DNA of 64,000 nt from Loigolactobacillus bifermentans DSM 20003 (GTDB taxonomy: Bacteria > Bacillota > Bacilli > Lactobacillales > Lactobacillaceae). The stretch covers positions 1-64,000 of the forward strand of contig NZ_AZDA01000001.1 in the NCBI RefSeq assembly GCF_001434575.1, in the 5' to 3' direction. Both the position numbers and the translations under genes were made by a program. Positions 46,131 to 56,094 of this stretch are shown one piece after another. The notes under the pieces are model-generated. The model was not told where the DNA came from, did no database searches, and worked only from the letters and a program-made list of their open reading frames with translations. Each line of letters begins with the position of its first letter. Position 1 is the stretch's first letter.

Positions 46131-46895
46131 TTATTCGGCAGTTAAATCGGTTTGTAATTCAACGGGACAATGATCAGAGCCTAAAATCTCACTGTGGATC
46201 AAAGCATCCTTTAATCGGGGCTGGAGGTCATTTGAGGTCACAAAGTAGTCAATTCGCCAACCTGCGTTATTCGCCCGAGCATTAAAGCGGTAGCTCCACC
46301 AGGAGTAGGTATCGGCTTGGTCTGGATAGAAGTAGCGGAAGGTGTCGGTAAAACCGGCGCCTAATAGTTCGGTAAACTTGCCGCGCTCTTCATCAGAAAA
46401 ACCAGCATTATGATGGTTGGTTTTATCGTTTTTTAAGTCGATTGGTTCATGGGCGACATTTAAATCACCGCAGAAAATCACGCCTTTTTTCTCAGCTAAT
46501 TGGCTGATGTAGGTACGAAAGGCATCTTCCCATTGCATCCGAAAGTCCAGGCGTTTTAATTTGGTTTGCGAATTAGGCGTATAGCAAGTCAGCAGATAAA
46601 AATCAGGGTATTCCAAAGTGATCAATCGGCCTTCTTGGTCAAGCTCAGGGACGCCAACACCGTAAGTAACGCTTTGGGGTTCATGCTTGGTAAAGATGGC
46701 CGTACCAGAGTAACCTTTGCGTTCAGCGTAGTTCCAATATTGATGGTAGCCAGGCAGCTCAAGGTCAACTTGGCCAGCCTGTAATTTGGTTTCCTGTAAG
46801 CAGAAAAAGTCTGCGTCAGCGGCTTCGAAAACTTCCATAAAGTTCTTTTTTAAAATTGCACGTAAGCCATTGACGTTCCAAGACATAAATTTCAT
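46131..46895 (-). CDS. exoA: Exodeoxyribonuclease III (AP endonuclease)
   Basis: ExoA/XthA (254 residues) cuts DNA at abasic sites during base excision repair, downstream of glycosylases such as Ung. Catalytic blocks are MSWNVNGLRA, LQETK, FCGDLNVAHEPIDLK, the YSWWSYR stretch and the final GSDHCPVEL. The ATG at 46895 follows GAGGTG; a short upstream extension of the frame has no ribosome binding site. Confidence 0.97.
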   Translation of the reverse strand: MKFMSWNVNGLRAILKKNFMEVFEAADADFFCLQETKLQAGQVDLELPGYHQYWNYAERKGYSGTAIFTKHEPQSVTYGVGVPELDQEGRLITLEYPDFYLLTCYTPNSQTKLKRLDFRMQWEDAFRTYISQLAEKKGVIFCGDLNVAHEPIDLKNDKTNHHNAGFSDEERGKFTELLGAGFTDTFRYFYPDQADTYSWWSYRFNARANNAGWRIDYFVTSNDLQPRLKDALIHSEILGSDHCPVELQTDLTAE

Positions 46896-47011
46896 TTCAT
46901 CGCACCTCATCTTATTTACTTGATCCCTTCCATTTTACCGAGATACCCCTTTAAAAACAATCAACTTGTGCTAAGGTTTGGATTCATCACTATTCAATCT
47001 TAAATGCTTTA

Positions 47012-47020
47012 TGCTAAACT
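47012..47020 (+). promoter_or_regulatory. Promoter of murB
   Basis: TTCAAT (46993-46998), 16 bases and the extended -10 TGCTAAACT lie about 35 bases before murB. Confidence 0.55.
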
Positions 47021-47053
47021 AGAAGTACTTGTGAGTGAAAGGAAGGCAGGATC

Positions 47054-47959
47054 ATGCCAGCAGATATCACAGCATTACAGCAAAAGTTCCCGAATATTAA
47101 TTTAAAAGCACATGAATCTTTAGCAAAATATACGTATACAGAAACTGGTGGGCCAGCAGATATGTTGGCGTTTCCTAAAAATATCACGGAAGTTCAAACG
47201 TTGGTCGATGCCGCCCGAACAGCAGGTTGGCCGTTAACAGTTCTTGGCAATGCCAGTAATTTGATCGTTCGTGATGGCGGTATTCGCGGTTTGGTGTTGA
47301 TTTTAACGGAGATGCACCACTTGACTTTTTCTGGCAATACGTTGGTGGCAGAGGCCGGCGCCAAAATTGTCGATACGTCTGCGGCTGCTTGTGCCGCTGG
47401 TTTAAGTGGTTTAGAGTTTGCGGCCGGGATTCCAGGTAGTATTGGTGGGGCCATGTTTATGAACGCTGGGGCCTATGATGGTGAAATGAGCAACGTGGTG
47501 CAGTCGATGACGTTGCTCATGCCAGATGGCACCTTGCAAACTTTATCAGGTGAGGCGTTACATTTTAGTTACCGGCACAGTGTGGTGCAAGAAAACCAAG
47601 GCATTGTTTTAACGGCCACCTTTAACTTAACACCGGGTGATCAGGCTCAAATTCGAGCTCGGATGGATGAATTAAATGCGTTGCGTGCCTCGAAACAGCC
47701 ACTAGAGTATCCTTCCTGTGGCAGCGTGTTTAAACGTCCAGCAGGTCATTTTACAGGCAAGCTGATCCATGATGCTGGCTTACAAGGTTATACGGTTGGC
47801 GGCGTACAGGTCTCAAAGAAGCATGCTGGGTTTATGGTGAATATTGATCACGGCACGGCAACCGATTATGTGAACTTGATTCAACATGTGCAACAAGTTG
47901 TTAAAGCAAAGTTTGGTGTTGCCTTGGAAACAGAAGTCCGGATTATTGGTGAAAAGTAA
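47054..47959 (+). CDS. murB: UDP-N-acetylenolpyruvoylglucosamine reductase
   Basis: MurB (301 residues) is an FAD enzyme that reduces UDP-GlcNAc-enolpyruvate to UDP-MurNAc in peptidoglycan synthesis. The FAD-binding [16 protein letters not shown], the PGSIGGA block, the active-site serine region CGSVFKRP and the final glutamate region ETEVRIIG are present. It is a type II-like short form of normal length. GAAAGGAAGG precedes the ATG. Confidence 0.97.
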   Translation: MPADITALQQKFPNINLKAHESLAKYTYTETGGPADMLAFPKNITEVQTLVDAARTAGWPLTVLGNASNLIVRDGGIRGLVLILTEMHHLTFSGNTLVAEAGAKIVDTSAAACAAGLSGLEFAAGIPGSIGGAMFMNAGAYDGEMSNVVQSMTLLMPDGTLQTLSGEALHFSYRHSVVQENQGIVLTATFNLTPGDQAQIRARMDELNALRASKQPLEYPSCGSVFKRPAGHFTGKLIHDAGLQGYTVGGVQVSKKHAGFMVNIDHGTATDYVNLIQHVQQVVKAKFGVALETEVRIIGEK

Positions 47960-48013
47960 GCAATCAGGCTGTCTTAATCGGCAGTCTTTTTTAGAAAAAG
48001 GGAGGAAATCGAG

Positions 48014-50143
48014 GTGACCGTTTCATTATTAGAAGGCATTGTGGTTTTAGTCAGTTTGGTGTTACTGTCCAACGTACTCAGTCATTTTTTAACGTTTATT
48101 CCGATTAGCTTGTTGCAAATTGCAATCGGTTTATTTTTAGCCCTGGTTTTTAAAGTGGAAATCCCGCTTAAAACTGACTGGTTTATGTTACTGTTTATTG
48201 CGCCGTTGCTCTTTAATGACGGACGTAAGTTTCCCCAGCGCGAATTGTGGGCGTTACGAGGACCGATTATTGCCAACGCGATTTTTTTAGTGTTAGTCAC
48301 CAGTTTATTAGGTGGCTTGATCATTCATCAGTTGATTCCTGCGCTGCCCTTGGCAGGGGCCATTGCATTAGCTGCCATTTTGTCACCAACGGATCCAGTG
48401 GCAGTGCAATCCATTTCGAGTCAGGCAAAATTACCTGAAAAAGTGCTGCATTTGGTCAGCGGTGAAAGTCTGGTAAACGATGCCAGTGGCCTGATTGCAT
48501 TTAAGTATGGCGTTGCAGCAACGGTGACTGGCACTTTTATTTGGCAACATGCGCTAATGGATTTTGGGTATATCGCCATTGTCGGGGCGTTGATCGGAAT
48601 CGTCGGTGGTGTTTTCTTTCATCTTTTACAACGTTGGTTGTTAGATCAAGGCATCACGGATGTAGTATTGCACACGATCTTACAGCTGGTCATCCCATTT
48701 TTGATCTACCTGATTGCTGAAGAAGGCGGCCATGCTTCAGGCGTAATTGCCGTGGTGGCAGCAGGTATTTTGTTGAATTTATTGACACCAGATTCAGTGA
48801 ATTATTTACCTGAATTGCGCATTGTCAGTGAGCGAACTTGGGATCTGTTTGTGTACGTGTTAAATGGAATCGTCTTTTTGATTTTAGGGATTGAATTGCC
48901 CATTGCCATGACACAAACCATTCAAAACCCGCAAGATCCAACTTTGATTGCAATCATGGATGTGTTTTTGGTTTGGTTGACGATGTTTGGATTGCGGGTA
49001 TTATGGACGTTAGGCAATATGTTCATTACGTATTGGCGGGATAAAAAAGTGCGGCCTAACTTAATGACCGCCGTTTTATCAGGCTTATCTGGGGTGCGTG
49101 GTGCGATCACTATGGCTGGTGTTCTGTCAGTGCCGTATACCTTAGCGAATGGCATGGCCTTTCCTGAGCGCGCACTAATGCTGTTTGTGGCGGCCGGTGT
49201 GATTATCTTGAGTTTACTCATGGCAGTGGTGTTCTTACCACTGCTGACCCGGCGTCAAGTCGCCATTAGTACGCGGGGAAGTGAGGCGAGCCAGGATCTA
49301 ACTGGCCAGTCCACCACGACGCAGCCGACAGAACACAATCATGTTTCTGAGTCCCAGGCACGGATCTATACCATGCAAATGGCGGTTCAGCGGTTGGAAA
49401 GTGCGCGGCGTCCTGAAAATCAGCGGGCAGCTTATGATTTGATTTCTGAATATCAACATTTGATTCGACAGTTGCAAGTATCCTCCCGACCATCTGAGAA
49501 GTTAGTCCCATTTTTAGCGGATGAATTGGCCTTGCGCCAAATTGGGTTAAACGGTGAGCGGGCTGTGATCGATGCGGCCTGGGCAGCACAGGAAATCTCA
49601 GCAAGCACGTATCAGTTGTTTAATCGCCATTTAGCTGCTCGCGGGCATTTATTGGCCGTGTTGGACCAGCAAGTAGAAGGATTACACCCGTTTCAACGGT
49701 TTCAGCGGATCACTGGTGATTTTGCCAAGTGGTATGATAAATGGTTATTACGGCGGTTACGACGGCCGGAATACGGTGAAGCCTTGGCTCTTCAAAAGGA
49801 AGCGGCTAAAGGGGGTATCAAAGCACTTTCTGCCTATTTAAAGCGCGATGAGGCGCGGAAACACCATTACAATCGGCAACTGATTTATCAAATTATTGTC
49901 AGTTACCGCAATCAAATTGAAAAATTGAAGCAGCTTGGTCGTGAGAAAGTTAAAAAGGCATCACCACGACAACAATACGATCAACAAATGCGCCGTTTGC
50001 GGCTACAGGCTTTAGCTGGTGAACGCCAAGGAATTCAACAATTGTTGGAACAAAAGGCAATTCCATGGCAAATGGCGGCCAAATTACGCCAATACGTCAA
50101 TTATTCAGAAAACGCCTTGTTTATTGGCGAAGATCTTGATTAG
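48014..50143 (+). CDS. CPA1-family Na+(K+)/H+ antiporter
   Basis: This 709-residue protein has about twelve membrane segments in residues 1-420, with the ion-binding signature ILSPTDPVAV and GESLVNDASG of NhaP/NhaK-type antiporters. A long hydrophilic C-terminal region of about 280 residues follows, rich in Gln, Arg and Leu and probably helical and regulatory. It exchanges Na+ or K+ for protons across the membrane. The GTG at 48014 follows GGAGGAAA. It lies after murB, from which no strong terminator separates it. Confidence 0.93.
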   Translation: MTVSLLEGIVVLVSLVLLSNVLSHFLTFIPISLLQIAIGLFLALVFKVEIPLKTDWFMLLFIAPLLFNDGRKFPQRELWALRGPIIANAIFLVLVTSLLGGLIIHQLIPALPLAGAIALAAILSPTDPVAVQSISSQAKLPEKVLHLVSGESLVNDASGLIAFKYGVAATVTGTFIWQHALMDFGYIAIVGALIGIVGGVFFHLLQRWLLDQGITDVVLHTILQLVIPFLIYLIAEEGGHASGVIAVVAAGILLNLLTPDSVNYLPELRIVSERTWDLFVYVLNGIVFLILGIELPIAMTQTIQNPQDPTLIAIMDVFLVWLTMFGLRVLWTLGNMFITYWRDKKVRPNLMTAVLSGLSGVRGAITMAGVLSVPYTLANGMAFPERALMLFVAAGVIILSLLMAVVFLPLLTRRQVAISTRGSEASQDLTGQSTTTQPTEHNHVSESQARIYTMQMAVQRLESARRPENQRAAYDLISEYQHLIRQLQVSSRPSEKLVPFLADELALRQIGLNGERAVIDAAWAAQEISASTYQLFNRHLAARGHLLAVLDQQVEGLHPFQRFQRITGDFAKWYDKWLLRRLRRPEYGEALALQKEAAKGGIKALSAYLKRDEARKHHYNRQLIYQIIVSYRNQIEKLKQLGREKVKKASPRQQYDQQMRRLRLQALAGERQGIQQLLEQKAIPWQMAAKLRQYVNYSENALFIGEDLD

Positions 50144-50145
50144 TA

Positions 50146-50197
50146 AGCATAAAATAACACCCTTAAGCAACAACGCTTAAGGGTGTTATTTTATGCT
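50146..50197. terminator. Bidirectional terminator after the antiporter gene
   Basis: A 23-bp perfect stem (first half begins AGCATAAAATAACACCC) with a 6-base loop overlaps the stop codon of the converging YhdH-type gene. Confidence 0.9.
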
Positions 50198-51198
50198 TGT
50201 TGTAGATCGACTAAAATGCGGCCTGTTTTAGGTTGGTGTAAGTAATCAGCTAAGGTCGTTGCCAGCTGTTGCGGTGTAATGGTGCTGTGGACAAATTGTT
50301 CGAGTTGAGCTGGCCGCCAGTCTGTGGCCAAGTGTTGCCAAATTGCCGTACGACGTTGCGCTGGATAGTAAACAGAATCGATGCCCACTAACTGAATGCC
50401 GCGTAAGATAAACGGTAAGGTGGTGGTACTCAATTTGATGCCAGCGGCGTTACCTGAAAGGGCCACCACGCCACCATAATTCATTTGAGGTAAAACCGCA
50501 CTTAAGGTGCTGCCGCCTAAGGCATCCACATAACCGGAAAATTGTTGTTTCATTAACGGTTTAAGGGGTGGTGTCGTCAGGTCCGCTAAACTGATGACGG
50601 CGGTGGCCCCTAACGCTTTTAAGTAGTCGTGTGCCCGTTCCGGGTGACGGGTACTGGCAATGAGCTGTTGATAGCCTAGTTTTTTTAAAATAGCAATGGC
50701 AAAGCCCCCTACACCGCCGGTGCCACCACTGATCAAAATTGGCTGGGCCTTATCTTGAAGGAGTGGATTTTGGAGCAAGGCTTGCACAGAAAGGGCAGCG
50801 GTAAAGCCAGCGGTACCAAAAATCATGGCTTCTCGCAGGGTTAATCCTGTGGGTAAGCGTTGGAGCCAAGCTTCAGGAACTAACAAACATTCGGCGTAAC
50901 CGCCAGCTTGTTTCACACCAACATCAAAGCCGGTAAGAACCACCGCAGTGCCAGGCTCAAAGTTGCCAGAGGGGCAAGCTAAAATTGTGCCAGCGGCGTC
51001 GATGCCCGGCGTCTGCGGGTAATGATGAATGACGCCGCTTTTAGGATCGGTGGTTAAGGCATCTTTATAATTCATGTCACTATAGGCAACTTGGACCAAC
51101 GCCCAACCAGGTTGCGGTTCGGGTTGCGCTTGTGTGATCCAAGTCGCGGTGGTGGCGTTGTCCGTTGCTGCTAACTGAAATGCTTGATAATTTGGCAT
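50191..51198 (-). CDS. YhdH/AcuI-type quinone or acrylyl-CoA reductase
   Basis: This 335-residue medium-chain dehydrogenase/reductase shows the YhdH family opening with YSDMNYKDAL and the NADP-binding loop SGGTGGVGGFAI. It lacks the structural zinc cysteines, as expected for this group. Members reduce activated double bonds; the physiological substrate is unknown. The ATG at 51198 follows AAAGGAAG. Confidence 0.9.
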   Translation of the reverse strand: MPNYQAFQLAATDNATTATWITQAQPEPQPGWALVQVAYSDMNYKDALTTDPKSGVIHHYPQTPGIDAAGTILACPSGNFEPGTAVVLTGFDVGVKQAGGYAECLLVPEAWLQRLPTGLTLREAMIFGTAGFTAALSVQALLQNPLLQDKAQPILISGGTGGVGGFAIAILKKLGYQQLIASTRHPERAHDYLKALGATAVISLADLTTPPLKPLMKQQFSGYVDALGGSTLSAVLPQMNYGGVVALSGNAAGIKLSTTTLPFILRGIQLVGIDSVYYPAQRRTAIWQHLATDWRPAQLEQFVHSTITPQQLATTLADYLHQPKTGRILVDLQQA

Positions 51199-51288
51199 CT
51201 GATGACTTCCTTTCATGTACAATTAAAGCGCTTTAAGCTATTGTTATTGTAGGCTATTTGGCTGAGTTGACGCAACTCAAAAAAGTGA

Positions 51289-51317
51289 TTTAACTTTTAA
51301 GCTTTCTTAGCTATAAT
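51289..51317 (+). promoter_or_regulatory. Promoter of potABCD
   Basis: TTTAAC (51289-51294), a 17-base spacer and TATAAT (51312-51317) stand 47 bases before potA. Confidence 0.75.
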
Positions 51318-51363
51318 GGGGGTTGCTGTGAATTCAGTAACAATCAGGAAAGGGCGTGTTGGT

Positions 51364-52455
51364 ATGGCAGAGCCAATCATTACATTTCAACATGTATATA
51401 AGCGTTATGATGACACCGTTGCTTTAGGTGACATTGATTTTGAATTAGAACAAGGAAAGTTCTATACCCTTTTAGGACCTTCTGGCTGTGGGAAAACAAC
51501 AATTTTACGTATTTTAGCTGGTTTTACAGAAGCCAGCGAAGGGAAGGTAACGTTTAAAGGGCAACAGATCAATCGCGTACCAGCGAATCAACGCCAGATC
51601 AACACGGTTTTTCAAGATTATGCGTTGTTTCCCCATTTAAACGTTTTTGACAATGTGGCCTTTGGGCTAACGCTGAAACGAACGCCTAAAAAAGACATTA
51701 AACGCCGGGTATTAGAGGCACTAAAATCAGTTCGGTTAGCGGGTTATGAAGACCGTGAGATCTCTGAATTGTCAGGCGGCCAACAGCAGCGAGTGGCAAT
51801 TGCCCGAGCAATCGTCAACGAACCACAGGTTTTGTTACTGGATGAACCGTTGTCAGCACTGGATGCAAAATTACGCACGGCAATGCAAGTGGAATTACGC
51901 CAGTTGCAACGTCGATTAGGCATTACCTTTTTATTTGTGACCCATGATCAAGGCGAAGCCTTGGCAATGAGTGATGAGATTTTTGTCATGAGTGACGGCA
52001 AAATTTTACAGCAAGGGAGTCCAGTTGATATTTATGATGAACCGATCAACCACTTTGTGGCCGATTTTATTGGTGAAAGTAATATTGTAAAAGGCCGGAT
52101 GGTTGCCGATTATCAAGTTCAGTTTGTTGGCAAGCAATTTGAGTGTTCTGACGCCGGTATTCCAGCGCATGAACCCATTGAAGTGGTTTTGCGACCAGAA
52201 GACTTGGTCTTAACGGATGTTGCCAAAGGCAAATTGACGGTGGTGGTCGATACGCAAGTTTTTCGAGGCAATCTATATGAAATTCTGAGCCACGACGCGG
52301 ATGGCAATCAATGGCTGATCCACGCGGTGCATAAGGCCAAAGTCGGACAAGAAGTTGGCATTTATTTTGAACCAGAAGACATTCACGTCATGCGTTTTGG
52401 GGAATCTGAAGAAGAGTTTGACGCACGGCTTGAGCAATATGAGGGGGACGACTGA
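51364..52455 (+). CDS. potA: Spermidine/putrescine ABC transporter ATPase
   Basis: PotA (363 residues) is the ATPase of the polyamine importer. Walker [10 protein letters not shown] is at residues 38-46, the signature [10 protein letters not shown] near 137, Walker [12 protein letters not shown] follows, and a C-terminal TOBE-type regulatory domain (ending about residue 350) is present. The ATG at 51364 follows AAAGGG; an upstream in-frame start lacks one. It overlaps potB by one base. Confidence 0.96.
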   Translation: MAEPIITFQHVYKRYDDTVALGDIDFELEQGKFYTLLGPSGCGKTTILRILAGFTEASEGKVTFKGQQINRVPANQRQINTVFQDYALFPHLNVFDNVAFGLTLKRTPKKDIKRRVLEALKSVRLAGYEDREISELSGGQQQRVAIARAIVNEPQVLLLDEPLSALDAKLRTAMQVELRQLQRRLGITFLFVTHDQGEALAMSDEIFVMSDGKILQQGSPVDIYDEPINHFVADFIGESNIVKGRMVADYQVQFVGKQFECSDAGIPAHEPIEVVLRPEDLVLTDVAKGKLTVVVDTQVFRGNLYEILSHDADGNQWLIHAVHKAKVGQEVGIYFEPEDIHVMRFGESEEEFDARLEQYEGDD

Positions 52456-53258
52456 TGAAACGCGCACACGGGTTTTATAGTGTCCCGTATGTGCTATGGC
52501 TAGCGCTATTTGTCATTGCACCGCTGGTATTGATCGTTTATCAATCTTTCTTCAATATTTCGGGACAGTTTACGTTTGATAATTATAAATTATATTTAAG
52601 TTCGGGCACGTATTTGCGGATGACCCTGAATTCGGTTTGGTATGCGCTATTGATCACGGCGTTAACGCTATTGATCAGTTATCCAACGGCGTATTGGTTG
52701 AGTCAAACCAAGCACAAACAGTTATGGTTGTTGCTGATTATTTTGCCTACTTGGATCAATTTATTGCTAAAAGCTTACGCCTTTATTGGCATTTTTAGTC
52801 AAGGTGGTAGTGTGAACCGTTTTTTGCAGTTTTTTGGTTTTGGCGCCCATCAGCTGTTATTCACCAATACGAGTTTTATTCTAGTGGCGGCATATATTGA
52901 AATTCCATTTATGATCTTACCTATTTTTAATGCGATCGATGAATTAAAACCGTCCTTATTAAATGCCAGTAAGGATCTCGGGGCTACCAATTGGCAAACG
53001 TTTAGTAAAGTGGTTTTTCCATTGACCCTTGATGGGGTAAAGGCAGGGGTGCAGGCTGTTTTCATTCCGTCGCTATCTCTATTTATGTTAACCCGTTTGA
53101 TTGGCGGTAATAAAGTGATTACGCTAGGGACGGCTATTGAAGAGCATTTCTTAGTGACGCAAAATTGGGGGATGGGTTCGACCATTGGGGTGGTTTTGAT
53201 CATTGCCATGATCGCAATCATGTTCCTCACTGGAGAGCGCAAGAAAAGGGGGCGTTAA
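52455..53258 (+). CDS. potB: Spermidine/putrescine ABC transporter permease
   Basis: PotB (267 residues) is one of two permease subunits. About six membrane segments and the cytoplasmic EAA loop (DASKDLGATNWQTFSKVVFPLT, here N instead of D) that contacts the ATPase are visible. It starts within the potA stop codon. Confidence 0.95.
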   Translation: MKRAHGFYSVPYVLWLALFVIAPLVLIVYQSFFNISGQFTFDNYKLYLSSGTYLRMTLNSVWYALLITALTLLISYPTAYWLSQTKHKQLWLLLIILPTWINLLLKAYAFIGIFSQGGSVNRFLQFFGFGAHQLLFTNTSFILVAAYIEIPFMILPIFNAIDELKPSLLNASKDLGATNWQTFSKVVFPLTLDGVKAGVQAVFIPSLSLFMLTRLIGGNKVITLGTAIEEHFLVTQNWGMGSTIGVVLIIAMIAIMFLTGERKKRGR

Positions 53259-53261
53259 ATA

Positions 53262-54080
53262 GTGAAACGATTCAGATGGCAAAATATTTATTTAGCGCTG
53301 GTTTTTCTGGTGCTCTACATTCCAATTTTTTATTTGATTTTTTATTCGTTTAGTCAAGGTCATAATATGAATCATTTCAGTGGCTTTACCTGGGCGCATT
53401 ATCAGGAACTATTTCAAGATCAGCGCATGATCGAAATTGTGCTGGATACGTTGCTCGTTGCGCTATTATCGTCGTTGTTAGCGACTATCATCGGGCTGTT
53501 AGGCGCGTTGGTGATCCACCGTGTGAAAAAGCCGATGTGGAAAAATACGCTGCTGTCATTAAATAATATTTTAATGGTGTCACCCGACGTCATTATTGGG
53601 GCTAGTTTTTTGATTTTTTTCACATTTCTTGGTTTTAAACTCGGTTTTGGCTCGGTGTTACTCAGTCACATTGCGTTTTCGATTCCAATTGTGGTGTTAA
53701 TGGTGTTGCCCAAACTCAATGAAATGAATACGTCGTTGGTAGATGCTGCTCGGGATTTAGGGGCGACGCAGCCACAGGTCTTTAGTCGTGTGGTGTTGCC
53801 TTACATTGCACCAGGCATCTTTGCAGGTTTTTTTATGGCGTTTACGTATTCGTTGGATGATTTTGCAGTGACGTTCTTCGTCACCGGGAATGGGTTTGAA
53901 ACACTAGCAGTTGAGATCTATGCCCGCGCCCGCCAAGGCATTAGTTTGGAGATCAATGCGTTATCGGCGCTGATGTTCCTGTTTTCTTTGGTATTGGTGG
54001 CAGGGTACTATGTTCTGAACCAATATAATTCGTCTAAAAAAGGTCGTAAACGGCGAATGGAGGCGAACCATAACCGATGA
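53262..54080 (+). CDS. potC: Spermidine/putrescine ABC transporter permease
   Basis: PotC (272 residues) is the second permease, with about six membrane segments and the EAA loop AARDLGATQPQVFSRVVLP. It starts with GTG three bases after potB and overlaps potD by four bases (ATGA). A basic tail (KKGRKRR) ends the protein. Confidence 0.95.
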   Translation: MKRFRWQNIYLALVFLVLYIPIFYLIFYSFSQGHNMNHFSGFTWAHYQELFQDQRMIEIVLDTLLVALLSSLLATIIGLLGALVIHRVKKPMWKNTLLSLNNILMVSPDVIIGASFLIFFTFLGFKLGFGSVLLSHIAFSIPIVVLMVLPKLNEMNTSLVDAARDLGATQPQVFSRVVLPYIAPGIFAGFFMAFTYSLDDFAVTFFVTGNGFETLAVEIYARARQGISLEINALSALMFLFSLVLVAGYYVLNQYNSSKKGRKRRMEANHNR

Positions 54081-55153
54081 AACGTTTAATGAGTTTTTTA
54101 GTGGCCATTGGTGCATTGTGTCTCTTATTATTTGCAGGAAGCCGCCATTTACAGCAAAGTCAAGGTCTAACCAGTGGCAACAAAGTACTGACCTTGTATA
54201 ACTGGGGCGATTATATTGACCCTAAACTGATTACCAAGTTTCAAAAAGAAACCGGGTATAAAGTTCAGGTGGAGACCTTTGATAGCAATGAAGCCATGTA
54301 TACGAAGATTCAACAAGGTGGGACCAACTACGACTTAGCGGTACCGTCTGAATACATGGTCCAAAAAATGCGGAAGGCGCATTTGTTAAAGCCAATTGAC
54401 AAAAGTCGGGTCCACGGTTTAACGAATATTGATAAGCGTTTTCGCAATTTAGCATTTGATCCTGAAAACCGTTATTCGATTCCTTATTTTTGGGGGACGC
54501 TAGGCATTATTTATAATGATCAGTATGTGAAGCCTGGGGCAGTGCAGCATTGGGATGATCTGTGGTCGCCGGCCTATCGGAATAAGATCATGTTAGTCGA
54601 TTCATCCCGAGACATTATGGGGATGGCGTTACTGTCTCAAGGGCACTCCGTGAATACCACTGACATTGCCCAATTGGATGCTGCAAAGGCGAAGTTGGAC
54701 CGCTTAAGTCCAAACGTGAAGGCCATTGTTGCAGATGAAATCAAAATGTACATGGCGCAAAACGAAGCCGCTTTGGCGGTCACCTGGTCCGGAGAAGCTT
54801 CTGAAATGATGGCGAACAATTCGCATTTACATTATGTGGTCCCTAGCGAAGGCAGTAATTTATGGTTTGATAATTTAGTGATTCCAAAAACGGCTAAGCA
54901 TTACAAGGCAATCTATGCCTTTATCAACTTTATGTTGAAGCCAGAAAATGCGGCGCAAAATGCGGCTTACATTGGCTATGCCACGCCGAATGATCCCGCT
55001 AAAAAACTGTTGCCACGTTCAGTCGTGAACGACAAAGCCTTTTACCCAGACCAAACCACACTGGCGCATTTACAAGTGTATCAAGATCTCGGTAACCGCA
55101 TGGTCGGCATCTACAACGATAAATTTTTAGAGTTTAAAATGTTCAAACATTAA
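54077..55153 (+). CDS. potD: Spermidine/putrescine-binding protein
   Basis: PotD (358 residues) is the extracellular polyamine-binding protein. The mature part begins near the family stretch LTLYNWGDYIDP, with ligand-site blocks such as IPYFWGTLGI and WDDLWSP. The N-terminal hydrophobic segment (about residues 4-20) ends in FAGS where a lipobox would have FAGC, so lipid anchoring is not predicted; it may be held by an uncleaved anchor or released. It is last in the potABCD operon. Confidence 0.95.
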   Translation: MKRLMSFLVAIGALCLLLFAGSRHLQQSQGLTSGNKVLTLYNWGDYIDPKLITKFQKETGYKVQVETFDSNEAMYTKIQQGGTNYDLAVPSEYMVQKMRKAHLLKPIDKSRVHGLTNIDKRFRNLAFDPENRYSIPYFWGTLGIIYNDQYVKPGAVQHWDDLWSPAYRNKIMLVDSSRDIMGMALLSQGHSVNTTDIAQLDAAKAKLDRLSPNVKAIVADEIKMYMAQNEAALAVTWSGEASEMMANNSHLHYVVPSEGSNLWFDNLVIPKTAKHYKAIYAFINFMLKPENAAQNAAYIGYATPNDPAKKLLPRSVVNDKAFYPDQTTLAHLQVYQDLGNRMVGIYNDKFLEFKMFKH

Positions 55154-55156
55154 GGG

Positions 55157-55196
55157 GCAAGGTCAGTGGCTTTAAGCTGCTGACCTTGCATTTTTG
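55157..55196 (+). terminator. Terminator after potD
   Basis: GCAAGGTCAG pairs with CTGACCTTGC and is followed by ATTTTT; its end overlaps the -35 of cdaA. Confidence 0.85.
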
Positions 55197-55221
55197 GTGC
55201 AATCAGTTGGCGTGCTATAAT
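55194..55221 (+). promoter_or_regulatory. Promoter of cdaA-cdaR-glmM
   Basis: TTGGTG, 16 bases and the extended -10 TGCTATAAT (to 55221) lie 34 bases before cdaA. Confidence 0.65.
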
Positions 55222-55254
55222 GGAACAATAAATGAAAAAGAATGGAGTGAGTTT

Positions 55255-56094
55255 ATGCCAATAAGTTGGGGTGAATTACTGACTTGGCGCAATGCGGTTA
55301 ATTTGCTCGACATTTTTGTGGTGTGGTATTTCATCTACAAATTGATCATGCTGATTCGTGGTACCAAAGCCGTGCAATTATTCAAAGGTATCGTGATCAT
55401 CATTATTATTAAATTGGTCAGTTGGGGAATCGGGTTACGAACGGTTTCTTTTATCATGGACCAAGTGATCAATTGGGGTGTGATCGCTGCCGTGATTATT
55501 TTCCAGCCGGAGATTCGGCGTGGTTTGGAACATCTGGGAAGAGGCTCACTGTTTGTTAAAAATCGGAGTCAAAATGTTCAAGAGAACCAGATGATTGCCG
55601 GACTTGATAAGGCGATTCAATACATGTCCAAGCGCCGAATTGGTGCGTTGATGACGATTCAGTTAAACACCGGTTTGGAGGATTATATTGAAACGGGAAT
55701 TGAATTAAATGCTGAGATCACAGGCGAACTATTGATCAACATTTTCATTCCGAATACGCCGTTACATGACGGCGCGGTGATTATTCAAAATGATAAAATT
55801 GCTGTTGCAGCGGCCTATTTGCCGTTGTCGGATAGTAATTTGATTCCAAAAGAATTAGGCACACGTCATCGGGCGGCTGTGGGGATCAGTGAAGTGACAG
55901 ACGCATTGACCATTGTGGTTTCTGAAGAAACTGGTGGCGTGATGATCACGCAAAATAGTGAAATGATGCGGGACCTGTCGCAAGAAGACTATTTAAAAAT
56001 TTTGAAACGTGAATTATTGAAGCCAGAACAACCGAACCGGAATTTATTTCAAGAATTTATTGAGGTCGTCACCAAAGGGGGAACGAAGAAATGA
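55255..56094 (+). CDS. cdaA: Diadenylate cyclase
   Basis: CdaA (279 residues) is the membrane-bound enzyme that makes c-di-AMP from two ATP. Three N-terminal membrane segments (about residues 12-85) precede the DAC domain with the DGA motif (D172-A174) and RHR motif (R204-R206). The ATG at 55255 follows GGAGTG. It overlaps cdaR by four bases; the cdaA-cdaR-glmM order is conserved in Firmicutes and the two partner proteins regulate the cyclase. Confidence 0.97.
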   Translation: MPISWGELLTWRNAVNLLDIFVVWYFIYKLIMLIRGTKAVQLFKGIVIIIIIKLVSWGIGLRTVSFIMDQVINWGVIAAVIIFQPEIRRGLEHLGRGSLFVKNRSQNVQENQMIAGLDKAIQYMSKRRIGALMTIQLNTGLEDYIETGIELNAEITGELLINIFIPNTPLHDGAVIIQNDKIAVAAAYLPLSDSNLIPKELGTRHRAAVGISEVTDALTIVVSEETGGVMITQNSEMMRDLSQEDYLKILKRELLKPEQPNRNLFQEFIEVVTKGGTKK

